The notes beneath the pieces are model-generated. The model was not told the origin of the DNA, made no database searches, and saw only the letters and a list, made by a program, of their open reading frames with translations. Both the position numbers and the translations under genes were made by a program. Shown here one piece after another: positions 10,187 to 24,081 of a stretch of DNA of 64,000 nt (position 1 is its first letter; each line of letters opens with the position of its first letter). The stretch comes from Amoebidium appalachense (taxonomy: Eukaryota; Ichthyosporea), in NCBI GenBank assembly GCA_963693365.1, contig CAVNZM010000004.1:1674001-1738000 (forward strand), given 5' to 3'.

Positions 10187-10982
10187 GAGGGGGGGGGCTA
10201 ACGGAGTGGGTAGATGTTTGGGGGGGGGGGGGGTGTTGTTTTTGTACGGGTCTAAGGGAGCAGAGTGCACAGAGGTGTCATGTAAAACACGACTAACAGA
10301 TTAATGAGAGGGCAATCGGAGTTGTTCACGAGACATTGAAAGATTCAAACAACAACTGATTCTTTATTGTGCTCTCGGTTCCTTTTGTACTTGCGACTTA
10401 TCACCTTATCACAACTAAAGAGGGAGAACCAATCGGTTCTATCAGAAGATAGAAAAACACATTCCGACAGAGCATACGCATTCCAACTTCCGATTAAACT
10501 AAAGTTTAGAAACTCTTACTTAAATAAATTAAGTAATTATACATCTAGTCACTATTAACTCACATATGTATTTATGTTCGTCTCTATAAAGAAACTTATT
10601 TAAATACATATATTTCCTAACAGTCGACACTCTCAAAGTGAAGACACTTAGCAATAAACCGAATTCCATATATATCTATTGTCCAATCACAACACACATA
10701 TATTAATAGACAGGAATGCACAACACAATCTACAGATGTACTCGCTCGCGACTATTGGCGAGCCATCCTTTTGAGAACAAAACTAGGCCATTTTGAAATA
10801 AAGGAAAGACAACGAGTGTAGCTAGCCAATCACGCTACCTCTCAGATAAACAGAGGAGAGCACACAGAAATAAAATACAATAAGTTCTTATCAGGCAAGA
10901 GAGCCAGGTGTGCACAGATCTACAGATATCTGTGCCCACAGAAACAAGGGAGAGAGAGATACCGGGGGGGGGGGGGGGGGGG

Positions 10983-11020
<38 letters not shown>

Positions 11021-11633
11021 AAAGAGAAAAGAGAAAGAGCACAAAGAAGGAAAGCAGACACGAATACAAACAAGGTAAGACACATACACACTTCAAGGCT
11101 CTTGCTGTCATACATGGTGACGTATTCCAACAGGGGGGGGCGGAGGGCAAGGACACTAAGAGGGGGGGATTTATGGAGATGGGAAATATGGGGGGGAGAG
11201 AGGGGGGGCCTGTGGGGGAAGGGGGGGGGGGGGGGTAGTTATGGTGGTGGTGGGGGGGGGGAGGGGGGGGGTGTTGGAGGGATTTGGGGGAGGTAGGGAG
11301 ATGGGTGGTGAAATGCCCTCCCAAGGGGGGGGGGGGGGGGGGGGAGGGGGAGGGTAGTTAGAAGGTGGGGAGGGAGGGGGGGGGGGGGGGGGGGGGGGAG
11401 CTACCGGAGATGGGTAGATGTGGGGGGGGGGGGGGGGGGGTGAGGGGGGGACGGTGCAAGGATACTAAGAGGGGGGATGTATGGAGATGGGAAATGTGGG
11501 GGGAGGGGGGGGCGGGGGGGGGTGGAGGGGGGGGGGGGGGGGGGGGGGTAGTTACGGTAGCTACGGTGTGGGTGAAGTTAGCGGGGGGGGGGGGGGGGGG
11601 GGGGGGGGTGTGTGTGTGTGTGTGGTTTTTTTT

Positions 11634-11664
<31 letters not shown>

Positions 11665-12461
11665 GAGGGAGGGGTTGGAGGGATCTGGGGGAGGTAGGGG
11701 GATAGGTGGATGTTGGGGGGGGGGGGGGGGGGGGGGGTGGAAGGGTAGTTAGAAGGTGGGGGGGAGGGGGGGGGGAGCTAACAAGGGGGGGGGGGGGGAG
11801 GGGGGGGGGGGGGCGGTGCAAGGAAGGATACAAGAGGGATGGATGTTTGGACATGGGGAAATGTTGGGGGGAGGGTGGGGGGAGGGAAGAGTTGAAGAGG
11901 TTGGCAGGTTGGGAGATGGGGGAGGTGGGGTGGAGGGAAGGGAATACACCCAGCTGTTCTGGTATTCATCAGCATGCCAACCGGGCCCTACTATGTGGCT
12001 GCAGGGGGTGCAGGGGTGATGCTGCAAACGCCACAACCCAGTTTGGATGCGGTGTTGGACAATCTATCCACTGAGATGGATGGTGTGAAATCCAACCCCA
12101 AGTCCAACCCCAAGTGACTCAAAATGGCGCTGCAACGCCTAGAAACCGAGTTTGCTGAGGTGAAGAAGAAGGACGGTGCATTCGTTCTCCCTCGGCAAAA
12201 GATGCGTAAGGGTCGGCAGGCACCCTATGCCCAGCACCGTCACTGCATACAGAAAGCCAAGGCAGCAGCTAGCCAGGTGGATGCCTCCGGTTATGCAGCG
12301 CTGCTGTCGAGTGTGCAAGACATCATGGGGTCCCTGGTCGGCCACACCAGTGGGCCCCAGATGACCGAAGCGGATGCTGCTGCTGCTTTGGGTGCCGCCA
12401 GCCTGCATGTCAGCGCCCCCCTCACAGAAGCTGCTGCCCATGGCGGCACGCAATGGTATTC

Positions 12462-12492
<31 letters not shown>

Positions 12493-13552
12493 AAAAAAAA
12501 AAAAAACACACACACACACGCACACAAGCACACACACACACAAACACTCCACAAAAATCCCCCCCCCCCCCCCCCCCTCCCCCAATCTTCGCCCACTCCC
12601 CCCACCCTCCCTTGCTCTCCACCCCCCGAAGTTCACCCCCCCCCCCCCCCCCCCTCCACCTCACTCTCTCCGTCCCCTCCCCCTCCCCCTGCCCCTCCCC
12701 CCCTCACCGGCACTGGATCCTCGTCCCATCTGACTCCCTTCCTCCTATTCTTAGCGTCATCTTTTTCTCTATCAACTGCTGTATCTGGCTTGCCCCTAGC
12801 CCCCAAGATTAAACACCCGAAGACACACAACGACAAGCATGCAACACTCACTTCTATTCAATTACCCGGTATATTACTGTGGGCACACTGGCAGGAGTAA
12901 CCCTTCCCCCCCCCCTCCCCCCCCCCCCCCACCCTCCCCGCGCACGCAGCAGTCAAATTACCTTAATACCTTCCAAACATGAACTAGGACATCATGACAT
13001 CCGATTCCATCCACACACCCGGGAACACACAACGAAAACCTGCATGCTAATGCACTACACACCCCCTTCCGTGTGCATCATGTGAACTTATGGGGCTGCG
13101 GGACGATTGCTTACTATTGCCCTTTCAGCCTACGCACCGCCACATCATCTCGCAGTAGTGGCTGCCGTATCTGCAAGCAGCTACGCCATCGGAGCCCTCG
13201 GTGCCCGCAGCTTGTAGGGAGGAGGCAGGCCACCAAGGAGGACTTTGAGCGCTGGATGGATAAGCCGGCCGAGTGTGTGGTGGAGCCACATGAAGTCGGG
13301 CTGGTGCACGGCATCCCCAATCGAAACAAGACTGCAAGTGAGTGGGTGCACGTGGAGGTTGTGGCCCGGGTGGATGTTAGGTCCGGTGGTGGTGAGGACC
13401 GGACCCCGGCACTCCAAATCCGGGGGCTGGATGAGCAGCTACGCCCGAGTGGCCCAGAGCATGAATTTACCATCTCTATGGAGAACTTAAGTCGGTACTT
13501 TAGGAGTAAGAACGGGCCGGTAGCTAGAATGCTTCTTGTCCCTGCGTTCTAG
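9532..13552 (+). CDS. Unknown four-exon gene with an in-frame TGA
   Basis: Proposed exons: 9532-9602 (weak), 9787-9957, 12005-12455 and 13129-13552, all with GT-AG borders (acceptors TTTTTTCAG, GGCTGCAG, CCTTTCAG). The phases of exons 2, 3 and 4 fit exactly: exon 2 leaves one base, exon 3 leaves two, and the frame ends at TAG 13550-13552. Exon 2 reads YFTFSDDCSFCDP and onward; exon 3 includes an Ala-rich stretch, and residues after MALQRLETEFAEVKKKDG are basic; the last exon has a basic CRICKQLRHRSPRC segment, then an acidic-to-neutral tail ending LLVPAF. The frame is broken by TGA at 12115-12117, six bases before an in-frame ATG (12124), with coding-like sequence on both sides. I do not recognise a domain. 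It may be a pseudogene, a readthrough or selenocysteine gene, or a gene starting at 12124. Confidence 0.45.
9958..12004. repeat. G-run-dominated intron-like block with ~300-400 bp degenerate repeats and an LTR-like insert
   Basis: G runs of 10-25 bases recur through 10044-10235 and 10969-11900. Words such as GATACTAAGAGGGGGGAT followed by GGAGATGGGAAATGTGG recur near 11145, 11460 and, diverged, 11820; [25 protein letters not shown] words recur near 11276 and 11677. This is a degenerate tandem array with periods of roughly 300-400 bases, strongly biased to G on the plus strand. Many segments satisfy a G-quadruplex pattern. Confidence 0.75.
10277..10629 (-). mobile_element. LTR-like sequence (solo LTR candidate)
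   Basis: On the minus strand it begins TGTCGACTGTTAGG and ends near TTTTACATGACA, is AT-rich, and contains a GTACAAAAGG TATA-like word followed closely by AATAAAG, the promoter-then-polyadenylation order of an LTR. The TGTCGA start is shared with the copia LTR at 34988 and with the sequences at 20752 and 23820. No 5-bp target duplication is visible, so the borders are uncertain. Confidence 0.4.
12466..12545. repeat. C-run / A-run / (CA)n compound repeat
   Basis: About 18 C, then about 24 A, then a (CA)n tract. The same C-then-A junction recurs at about 16564, 21850, 33630, 44270, 47745, 53276, 56763 and 63470, and as T-then-G on the plus strand at 11627, 34150, 45797 and 54804. Confidence 0.9.
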
Positions 13553-16206
<2,654 letters not shown>

Positions 16207-16288
16207 TCAAACAAAGTCAGCGCCCCACCGCAGCAGCCTGTGACGGAAGGGCTCCTTGAGGCTAATTGGTTGCTGCCCTCTGCAACAC
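16207..16288 (-). CDS. Candidate terminal exon, minus strand
   Basis: A CCTTCAG acceptor leads into an open frame (CCRGQQPISLKEPFRHRLL and on) ending in TGA at 16209-16207. If real it closes the minus-strand gene and makes the exon-like segments further left belong to something else. Phase requires two carried bases from the previous exon, which I could not match. Confidence 0.25.
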
Positions 16289-16308
16289 CTGAAGGCACAA
16301 AGGAGATG

Positions 16309-16309
<1 letters not shown>

Positions 16310-16379
<70 letters not shown>

Positions 16380-16440
16380 TGTGTGGGTAGGTGTGGGTGA
16401 ATGTGTATGTGTGTGTGCGCGTGGGTGCGTGCGTGCGTCG
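16310..16440. repeat. (GT)n microsatellite
   Basis: Uninterrupted GT dinucleotides for about 65 bases, then degenerate GT with GC interruptions. No coding content. Confidence 0.95.
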
Positions 16441-16565
16441 GTGCTGGCAGTAGTGGTTACTGTTAATGCTGCGGGGGGCCGGGGGGGAAGGGGGGGGGAG
16501 GTGGGGATGGTCAGGTAAGAACAGGATGTGGATTAGGGTGGATGTATGCGGGTTGGCGGAGAGCC

Positions 16566-16596
<31 letters not shown>

Positions 16597-16895
16597 AAAA
16601 AAAAAACAAAACAAACAAAAAAAAACCTTGTAGCTCGAATAGAGCCCCCCTTGTCCTCTAGTAACCGTAATGATGTGCATGCATTACTTGCACACTCTTG
16701 GGCTTTTCAAGCTTACAGCTTACTTTCCACCTCCCCCTGCACCTCAGCGAACCCCAAACCACAGCCATACACCTCCAGACACTCAAGAGCCCTGCACTTT
16801 ATTCTATGATCTTCTAGATCCGACCCTCCATCAAACCCCAACAGGTACCGCAGCATACACGGACCTCACCCAAACAATAAACACGATGATCCCAC

Positions 16896-17006
16896 CTTGT
16901 TCATCGTGGATCTCGTTAAGCGTTCGCCAGTTGCACTCACAAGCAGCACAGTGCCTGCCTCCTTGTGGCTATCCAGCAGCACTTTCCTTTCCTGCCTGCC
17001 GACAGT
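16896..17006 (-). CDS. Candidate minus-strand exon, unknown protein
   Basis: An AATCTCAG acceptor and AACAAG/GTGGGA donor enclose exactly 37 codons, phase 0 at both ends (TVGRQERKVLLDSHKEAGTV and on). A stronger GTGAGT donor lies inside, so the exon may end earlier. Lies downstream of the three-exon chain 21286-17736 on the same strand. Confidence 0.35.
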
Positions 17007-17126
17007 CTGAGATTGTAGAACACGGATTAATACACCACAAGTAGTGTCCACATAACACACCACAAGTTGGTGTATGTATGTTTGTCTGTACCAAGCCAGC
17101 CTGAGCCTGCGCGCGGGGGAGGAGGG

Positions 17127-18060
17127 GGGGGAGGGGGGGGGGGGGGGGGGGCATGTTTTTGCAAGTACGCATGCAGCACTGCAAATGCATGTCTGTACAG
17201 GTGTGTTGCATGTGTGCCTGTGCGGGTTGGCATAGATGGGTACATCATCCTCTTAGAGGCACCATGGGAGCTAGCCTTGTTCCTGTTGACGTTCTTTGGC
17301 AATTTATTCCTTGCCTCCTGCACACGACACAACGAAATGATAAGTGCGATAGCGCCCCCCCCCCCCCCCCCCCCCCCCCCCCCGCCCCTCCCCAAACCCC
17401 CCACGCGCAACATCCTTCTGTCCTCCAACCCCCCCTCCCCCCCCCCCCCCCCCCCCTTTCCCGGCAACACCCTTCTTCCCGCAACCCCCCCCAACCCCCC
17501 TCCCCCTCCTTTTCCGGCAACACCGAACCCCCCCCCCCCCCCCCCCCATCACCACCACCCGCACCACCAGACTGACAGCCCCAGACGACAGCCCAGTTAA
17601 AACACAAAAGCAACAAGGCACAAGTTCTGCATGCCAACAACAGTGCAGCACACAGTGTGCAGCACAACAAAGTGCAGTGATACAACACAAACGACAACAC
17701 AGATCCTCCCCCAACATTGCCTGGTTGTCACATACCTTAAGATTTGTTCCAAGCTTTTCTCCAGCTCTTCTGTGGACATACATGTGAGTAAATACCACAT
17801 TGTGACAATATAACCCCCCCCCCCCCCCCCCCCCCCCCACCCACCCACCCCCGCGCCCCCCTTCCCATCGAGGGAAAGACCCTCAACCTCCCCCAAATCC
17901 AAATTACCATATTCCCAACTCTTGGAGGCAGCCCCCCGCCCCCTTCCCCTCCCCCCCCCCCACACACACATTTCCTCTTACACCCTTCTCCCTCTCATCG
18001 TCTATCAGTCGCTTTGGATGGAGGGCGGGGGGGGGGGGGGGGGGGGGGGGGAGGGGGGAG
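17127..18060. repeat. Poly-C and poly-G block
   Basis: C runs at 17355-17383, 17430-17456, 17530-17547 and 17815-17838 and G runs at 17127-17151 and 18028-18050 surround the short exon at 17736-17769. No other gene content is supported. Confidence 0.8.
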
Positions 18061-21000
18061 GCTTATATAACAACACGAAAATTGGGCAGCAGTCTGTGCA
18101 GACAATCCAGGTAGAAAGTACATAAGAATAGCCACTCTCGGACATGGGTCCACATGGACACACACAAACATACACACAAATAAACGCAGTCACACCTACA
18201 TACTGACTCATACATCCACATACCTACAGCAACATCACAGCCTGTCACACCGGCAAACACATGAGAAGATTAGTACAGAACATGCACACCATGTATTTGG
18301 AACATACTATCAGCCTGGTGACCCACCTTTGGCATTGTCAAGGTCCAGAGCTTCAAACCCGTCTATGAGCTGTATGACGTCGTCATCTACCAAATAAGGC
18401 TGTGAGCAATCAAATGTGGGCTGTTGTTTGTTTGGAGCATGTCCTATAAGAAAGGTACAGACACCTAGAAGAAAGGTACACCACCGACAGAGAGATTATA
18501 AGGGCCCAGGGAAAGGTACAGACACCTAGAAGAAAGGTACAGACACCACCGACAGAGAGATTATAAGGGCCCAGGGAAAGGTACAGACACCTAGAAGAAA
18601 GGTACAGACACCACCGACAGAGAGATTATAATGGCCCGGGGAAAGGTACAGACAACTAGAAGAAAGGTACAGACAACTAGAAGAAAGGTACAGACACCTA
18701 GAAGCAAGGTACAGACACCTAGAAGAAAGGTACAGACACCACCGACAAAGCAAGTTTAAGACATACTATACAGATGGAACTGCTACAGACACAAGATACA
18801 CAACACTTTGTCCCAAGCAAAGGTATAGACACAGCTTACAGAGGGAAGGTTGCTACGGGCACAACATGAAGATGGAAGGTACAGACAGAAAGTACTGTTG
18901 TATAATATGATCGTGTGTCCGTGACAAAACAATATATTTTTGAATGAACGGGGTTGCTAGTCCTACTTACACCTAGTAAGACGAGCACACTGAGTGAGCT
19001 CTGAAGCCCCCGAATCGGAGCTCGCACAGCGGCTCAGACATGTGCATCGGTACGTCCTTTTGGCTACGAGAGCCAATCACATACGGTTCACGGTTCTGTC
19101 CCATGGCATCACGGTTTCAATAAACTAAGTGAGCCAATCGGGTGACAGTACTTGACTAGCAATGCATCCACAGTCATACCTCACGGCTACTTCCCATGAT
19201 AAAACTACGATATATAAACGCTCATGGTTCCTCTACTGCGTGTCGGTCCCATGCGACTATCATATCTGTTTTCCCATCAATAATCATGCAAGCTGCACGT
19301 GCACATATGTCTAATTCCATGCTCATGTGCACAAGACTGGGGGGGACATGCATACTGGCCTACCTAAGATCAAACACAGTGGTATATATACATGTACACA
19401 CGCGCGTATATCTCAACCTGTGTACATCCATACTAGATATCCGGTATAATATACCACAGGTACAGACAGTAGACAACATAGGGAAGTTACAGACACAGAA
19501 AGCACATACATGTATAAGCACAGACGGAGCCTGAACATTCGTGATATTCCTTCGCTTCCTTGCAACGAGTTGTTTTGTGTGTGTGTGTGAGGGGAAGGGA
19601 GGGGGGGGGGGGAGGGGTTGTCGTATCCTACTATATGTGTACTAGAGACGCGGCACTCTACTAAGTGTACACACACGAAAAGGAACGAACGTGTACGGAA
19701 AAACGGTAAAGTTTATTCAGACCAGGCTCCGACGGGCAAACTTAGATCCGTACGGAATGAGTCTAAGTTACGACTGAGGCCATCAAGGCCGTGCCCTCTA
19801 AGATCATCATCACCTGGCCCCCTACGATGCCACATTCCATTAACATTCCGATCTACTTTTATCGTGCGCCTGCACGAGCTAAGTCGATCTACTCAACTAA
19901 TATATTTATCCATGTCTCACCCCTCACCCTCCCCCTAGTGGCACCGCAGAGTCTAAATCTACATTTCATACTATCCTCCCCCCCCCCTCCCTCCCCCCCT
20001 TTCCTCTACATCTACATATATAAATACGTTTGGCAACATACACTATCTAACCTTGCCAATACTTACAAAAGGGCTTCTGCCCGAACAATCACATTCCTAA
20101 GTCCTCCTACGATCTATCCTACACACTAATTAGAATTCTATTGGACGGCGGTCCCGGCTGACGTGGTCCAATGCCCTGCGCCGGCAGAGGCAAGATGCAC
20201 GCAGCTGTACAGCTATCTTGAGGCCCCGGACTTGATCTTGATGATCTGTGGACCCGGGCCACCCCCCCCACCCCCCCCCCCCCCCCCCCCCCCCCCCTGT
20301 CATCTTCACTTAATTCTCAGCAAGACTTAGAAGTTGAGTTTGGTATTTATTTATTAGTTGTTGTAGTTTGTTTCCTTTTCCTTTCTTCATTTCTTTCTTT
20401 CTTTTCCGTTTCCGTGTACACGACATCTTAGATCTGTGTACGTATCGACATACTTAGCTCGCGCACACGTATTGTCGTTTGCGTCAAAATCTATATATGT
20501 CATCCAATCATATCTCGTTTGTATTTTCCCAAATATAGTAACTTACATTCCTTTCTCATTCCTTTCCCACGACGTAGCATTGTGCTATGTTCTTCAACTA
20601 TTAGGAAAAATTATATTTAGACGTGTTATGATAAGAACATGTATAAATATATGTTATGAATTAATAGTTACATAAGTGGTTTCATTTTATTAAATGTTTC
20701 CGTGCTTTTATTAGAAGTTTCTTTCATTAGAGGATTGAGTTTTATATTCTAAATGTCGACAGACATTTTATTCGATATATTTTACACTCATAGTTTTCAT
20801 TCTTTTGATTGGTTTATCGTTTCACATTCCCAAGTATAAAAGGGACCTCATCTTGAAATAAATCATAAGCAGTCGTATTCACTTCCTATGGTTCCAGAAA
20901 TCGTTCCTCCTCTCCGGTTGTGTTTTTCCCGTGTGTCTTTGTGTTGTGTTTTACATAACACCCATCTGTGCTCTCTGCTTCTCCGTTTACCCACACAAAA

Positions 21001-21079
21001 TAACACCCCCCCCCCCGATCTCGATCGTAGACTTAGGCTGATCTGATTAGTATATGTCAGGGGTGGTGGTGGTGGTGGT

Positions 21080-21115
<36 letters not shown>

Positions 21116-21286
21116 AAAAGGCTGGGAGCAATAGGATGCATGAGAAAGAGTCTGAAATAAAGACATCCAAGTTAATTGGTGAGAGCTTACCTGCATTGGC
21201 ATCATTGGCCTCGGGTTGAGAGGGCTGTGGGTGTTGAGGTGGGTGCTGGAAGGTTGCAGCAGGGCCGGACAGGTACACCCAGTGCC
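17736..21286 (-). CDS. Three phase-matched exons of an unknown minus-strand gene
   Basis: Minus-strand exons 21286-21191, 18443-18327 and 17769-17736 have good GT-AG borders (ATCATTAG/GTAAGC; TTCTTATAG/GTGGGT; TGTCCACAG/GTATGT). Frames join exactly: 1 base, 1 base, 2 bases carried. The first is Pro/Gln-rich (SGPAATFQHPPQHPQPSQPE), the second acidic (YLVDDDVIQLIDGFEALDLD), and the junction of the second and third gives AKEELEKSLEQILR, a short charged helix. No start, stop or family is identified; a possible upstream exon lies at 22150-22077 and possible downstream exons at about 17300, 16896-17006 and 16207. Introns are up to 2.7 kb and filled with repeats. The second exon has a truncated inverted copy at 21559-21643. 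Confidence 0.5.
18455..18752. repeat. Satellite with 65-bp higher-order unit built from ~20-bp GGTACAGACACC monomers
   Basis: The monomer AAAGGTACAGACACCTAGAAG recurs with small changes; three higher-order units of about 65 bases add ACCACCGACAGAGAGATTATAAGG. Related isolated words (GGTACAGAC, GATACAGA, GTTACAGAC) are scattered at 18780-18890, 19458-19500, 21420-21500, 21649-21680, 22190-22225 and 25590-25620. Confidence 0.9.
18890..20750. other. Mostly unique sequence, no gene recognised
   Basis: Contains a TATATAAA word at 19211-19218 with CCAAT words about 75 and 140 bases upstream (near 19135 and 19071), which could be a promoter or a decayed LTR; no exon follows convincingly. G run at about 19600-19611 and C run at 20263-20297. 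The stretch 20300-20750 is AT-rich and featureless. Confidence 0.3.
20752..21005 (+). mobile_element. LTR-like sequence (solo LTR candidate)
   Basis: Begins TGTCGACAGACATT, has GATTGG, then GTATAAAAGG at about 20834, then AATAAATC at about 20858, and ends near AATAACA before a C run. Order and words match the sequence at 23820-24081 (TGTCGACGGATC, TATATATACG, AATAAATTTAG, TCAGTCGT, CTCTGCTTC). No matching target duplication is seen. Confidence 0.45.
21061..21114. repeat. (GGT)n then G run of ~35
   Basis: A short GGTGGTGGT array grades into an uninterrupted G run. Confidence 0.95.
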
Positions 21287-21535
21287 CTAATGATGAATAC
21301 GTGATGGGTTAAAGTGGGCTCGTAAAGAACGCCAATGGTGTGTGTGTGTGTGTGTGTGAAGGTCGAGACACATCTACGAAGACGAATTAAGGAGGCAACG
21401 GTAGAGGCGGAGTATACAGACAGACACATTATACAGAGAAAAGGTACAGGGACCAGATACAAAGGGAAGTTGCATGCACCACCACAAGATACGGAAAAAA
21501 GATACAGGCACAAATGAATACATGTCACCCTCGTG

Positions 21536-21643
21536 TCTGTATTTTTCTTATAGGACATGCTCCAAACAAACAACAGCCCACATTTGCTTGCTCACAGCCT
21601 TATTTGGTAGATGACGACGTCATACAGCTCAAAGACGGGTTTG
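21536..21643 (+). pseudogene. Inverted, truncated copy of the exon at 18327-18443
   Basis: From the upstream GTGTCTGTA and TTTCTTATAG acceptor through GACGGGTTTGAAG this plus-strand segment matches the minus-strand exon with only a few substitutions (for example Asp to Ala and Ile to Lys codons). It then breaks off into AAGGTACAGACAC, the word of the satellite at 18455-18752, so the last third of the exon and its donor are missing. Confidence 0.75.
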
Positions 21644-21889
21644 AAGGGAAGGTACAGACACGCGATACAGAGGAGAGTTACAGACCCCTCCCCCTCCCCC
21701 CCCCCCCCCCCCCCTACCCCTCCCCCCTCCGGGCATGAATAAGCACATGGGGGCCTATGCATCCCATGTGTGAACCTGTGAATATGTGCATGCTTTCTTA
21801 CGATGGGTTGTTCGGGTCCCCCCCCCCCCCCTTCCTCTTCCTTCGCCTCCCCCCCCCCCCCCCCCCCAAAAAAAAACAAAAAAAAAAAC

Positions 21890-22230
21890 ACTCTTCCGCC
21901 ATTTCCTGATAAGTGAATAAGGTGTCAACACTGGGAAGCGTGCAACACACCACCTCCTCCACTTGGGGCGGCCGGGGGAAGGGGGGGGGGGGGGGGGGGG
22001 AGGGGAGGCGGGGAGGAGGGTTATGGGGGGGGAAGGGGGAGGAGGGGGGAGGGGGGGGGCGGGAGGAGCACGTACTGCCTTGTGGCTGGCTGTTGATATG
22101 GTCTACCACCTTTGTCACACAGCAGCTGAATTCCGTGCAGCCTGCTGGGACAGACGTGGCTTAATGAGCTGTTGAATGATAAGAAGCCACAGAGAAGGAT
22201 TACAGAGAAAGGTTACAGATTCTAAAAGAG
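21890..22230. repeat. Block duplicated at 25310-25625
   Basis: The two blocks share the poly-C/A edge ending CTCTTCCGC, the AACACANCACCTCC region, the AGGCGGGGAGGAGGGTTATGG phrase, a G-run, then about 110 bases GCACGTACTGCCTTGTGGCT and on at roughly 95% identity, then CCACAGAGAAGGNTTACAGA. Divergence is uneven, so this is an older segmental duplication. Confidence 0.8.
22077..22150 (-). CDS. Candidate minus-strand exon with a paralogous copy at 25478-25551
   Basis: On the minus strand a CCCAGCAG acceptor and a CA/GTACGT donor bound an open frame reading LHGIQLLCDKGGRPYQQPAT. In the copy near 25478-25551 two of the differences are visible in this frame: one changes Ile to Thr and one is a synonymous Arg change (AGA/CGA). 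That is mild support for coding; family unknown. Confidence 0.3.
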
Positions 22231-22281
22231 CTTTAGTTGCCCACCCAGAACTGAGTCCCGCGATTCTCAAGACGTGTGTGT

Positions 22282-22500
<219 letters not shown>

Positions 22501-22679
22501 CGCGCGCGCGCGTGCGTGGATTAGGTCAGGGTGTGTCTGTGAGCTAGTGCTTGCCATGTGATGGTATGTTCGTGCGACTTGTGGTGTGTGTGTGTATTTG
22601 GGCACTTATTTGTTTGAAAGGCTAAGCGATGTGGACGGGGTTTGACAGTGCCGGATTCTACACATTGGTAAGAGAAACG

Positions 22680-22779
22680 GAGTACGAAGAGGAAAGATAG
22701 GGGGAGGGGGGAGGGGGGGGGGGGAGGGGGGAATGAAAGGAGAAGGGGAAAGAGAAGGGCAGGGGGGAGGGGGGTGAGA

Positions 22780-22820
<41 letters not shown>

Positions 22821-22930
22821 AGTGTGCAGGAGAAATAGAGAAGAGACGTCGACAGGAACATGAGGGGAGGGGGAAGAGAGACTGAGAGAGATACGAACAG
22901 AGAGAGAGGCAGGGAGAAAGAGAGGGAAAT

Positions 22931-22966
<36 letters not shown>

Positions 22967-23160
22967 GGAGGGAGAGAGAGGAGAAGGGGAAGGTGGAGAG
23001 AAGCGAGAGATGCAGATAGAGAGAGACGGAGGGGGGACAGGGGAGAGAGAAGGTGTACTTTTAGCTTAGATAGGGAATGTGAAAACGGTGTTGTAAGCAA
23101 AAGAGAAAAGCGTGTGGTGGAAACTAATTGACCAAAGTAGGAGGAGGAGAGGGGGGTGTT
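22680..23160. repeat. Purine-rich block, copy 1 of 3
   Basis: GGGGAGAGAAAG-type purine sequence with (GT)n inserts, then AAGCGAGAGATG followed by AGAGAGACGGAGGGGGGACA, GAGAGAGAAGGTG and CTTAGATAGGGAA. The same ordered phrases recur at about 24840-25135 and 25965-26205, and GTGGTGGAAACTAATTGACC occurs at 23115 and 24539. Confidence 0.8.
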
Positions 23161-23819
23161 CAATTGTAGTACGTAGTATCTACATTAGGTAAGATCTTTT
23201 CAGTTGATGTTATGTTTCAGTTAATGTGCTTAGTATATATGTCACACTCCTATTATGAAAAATGTCTCGTCGATCTCCAATATGTCTGTACACCGTGTAA
23301 TCGTAATGGATCAGGTTCTAATCGTGTATTTTATCACTGGTTAGTGTGTTGATATGTGTGTACACGTTTCCACCCACTCAGGGAGAAACGTGTACATGTT
23401 TATGTGTACGTAAATATCTTCTGTTGCAACTGTGTTTTCATGTTCGTGTTTTCTGTCCTGTCTTCTTCTCTCTTTCCTCCTTCTTCTTCTTTCTTTTCTC
23501 TTTCTTTTCTCCCTTGTTTTCTTTCACATGATCTTGTTTCTTTTTCACTAATATACGTTGAGTAGATTTGTATTACTCGTTATGTTTTGATTGGTAGGAA
23601 AACACTTAGGCTACACTTTAGCTTGTCATGTGTGATTCATAGCTTAGTCAACCACTTTAGTTTTGTGTGTTGCCGTGCTGTGACCAATCAGTAGACTTAG
23701 TCAGAAGTGTCAGAGTCTTTGCAGCCGGTGATAGGTTAGAAACATCACCTCTTTCCTCGTTAATTTTCACATCAATACTTTCTACTTGTAGTAGCTGTGA
23801 CCTATGATGTGCGTTCCTG
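23160..23819. other. AT-rich unique sequence, nothing recognised
   Basis: Free of microsatellites, with a T/C-rich stretch near 23460-23520. No exon is supported. Confidence 0.4.
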
Positions 23820-24081
23820 TGTCGACGGATCTATCCGGGAAATAATCAGTTAATTGTGATTGGTTATTTGAGAGATAGATCTGCATGTATGGATTTGACT
23901 TAAGGGAATTTCGAGTATATATACGAGATTGAAATAAATTTAGTTCAGTCGTGTCTAAACATTGATGTCTGGTGTGTACACTGCTCCGATCGTTCCCTGT
24001 TTTGTTGTTGTGTGTCTGTGGTGTTTTCACACTGCACCACTGTGTCTCTGCTTCCTGTCCCAAATACTTATACAATTAACA
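23820..24081 (+). mobile_element. LTR-like sequence (solo LTR candidate)
   Basis: Starts TGTCGACGGATCTATCC, carries GATTGG, TATATATACG, then AATAAATTTAG, and ends AATTAACA. It shares these signals in order with 20752-21005. No target duplication is visible. Confidence 0.45.

Noticed and set aside
9961-12700. Poly-Gly and poly-Pro frames on both strands
   Set aside because: They come from G and C runs; the open frame is a by-product of the absence of A/T.
18455-18752. CRISPR-like array
   Set aside because: Repeats and intervening sequence are all variants of the same monomer; there are no unique spacers, and the DNA is eukaryotic.
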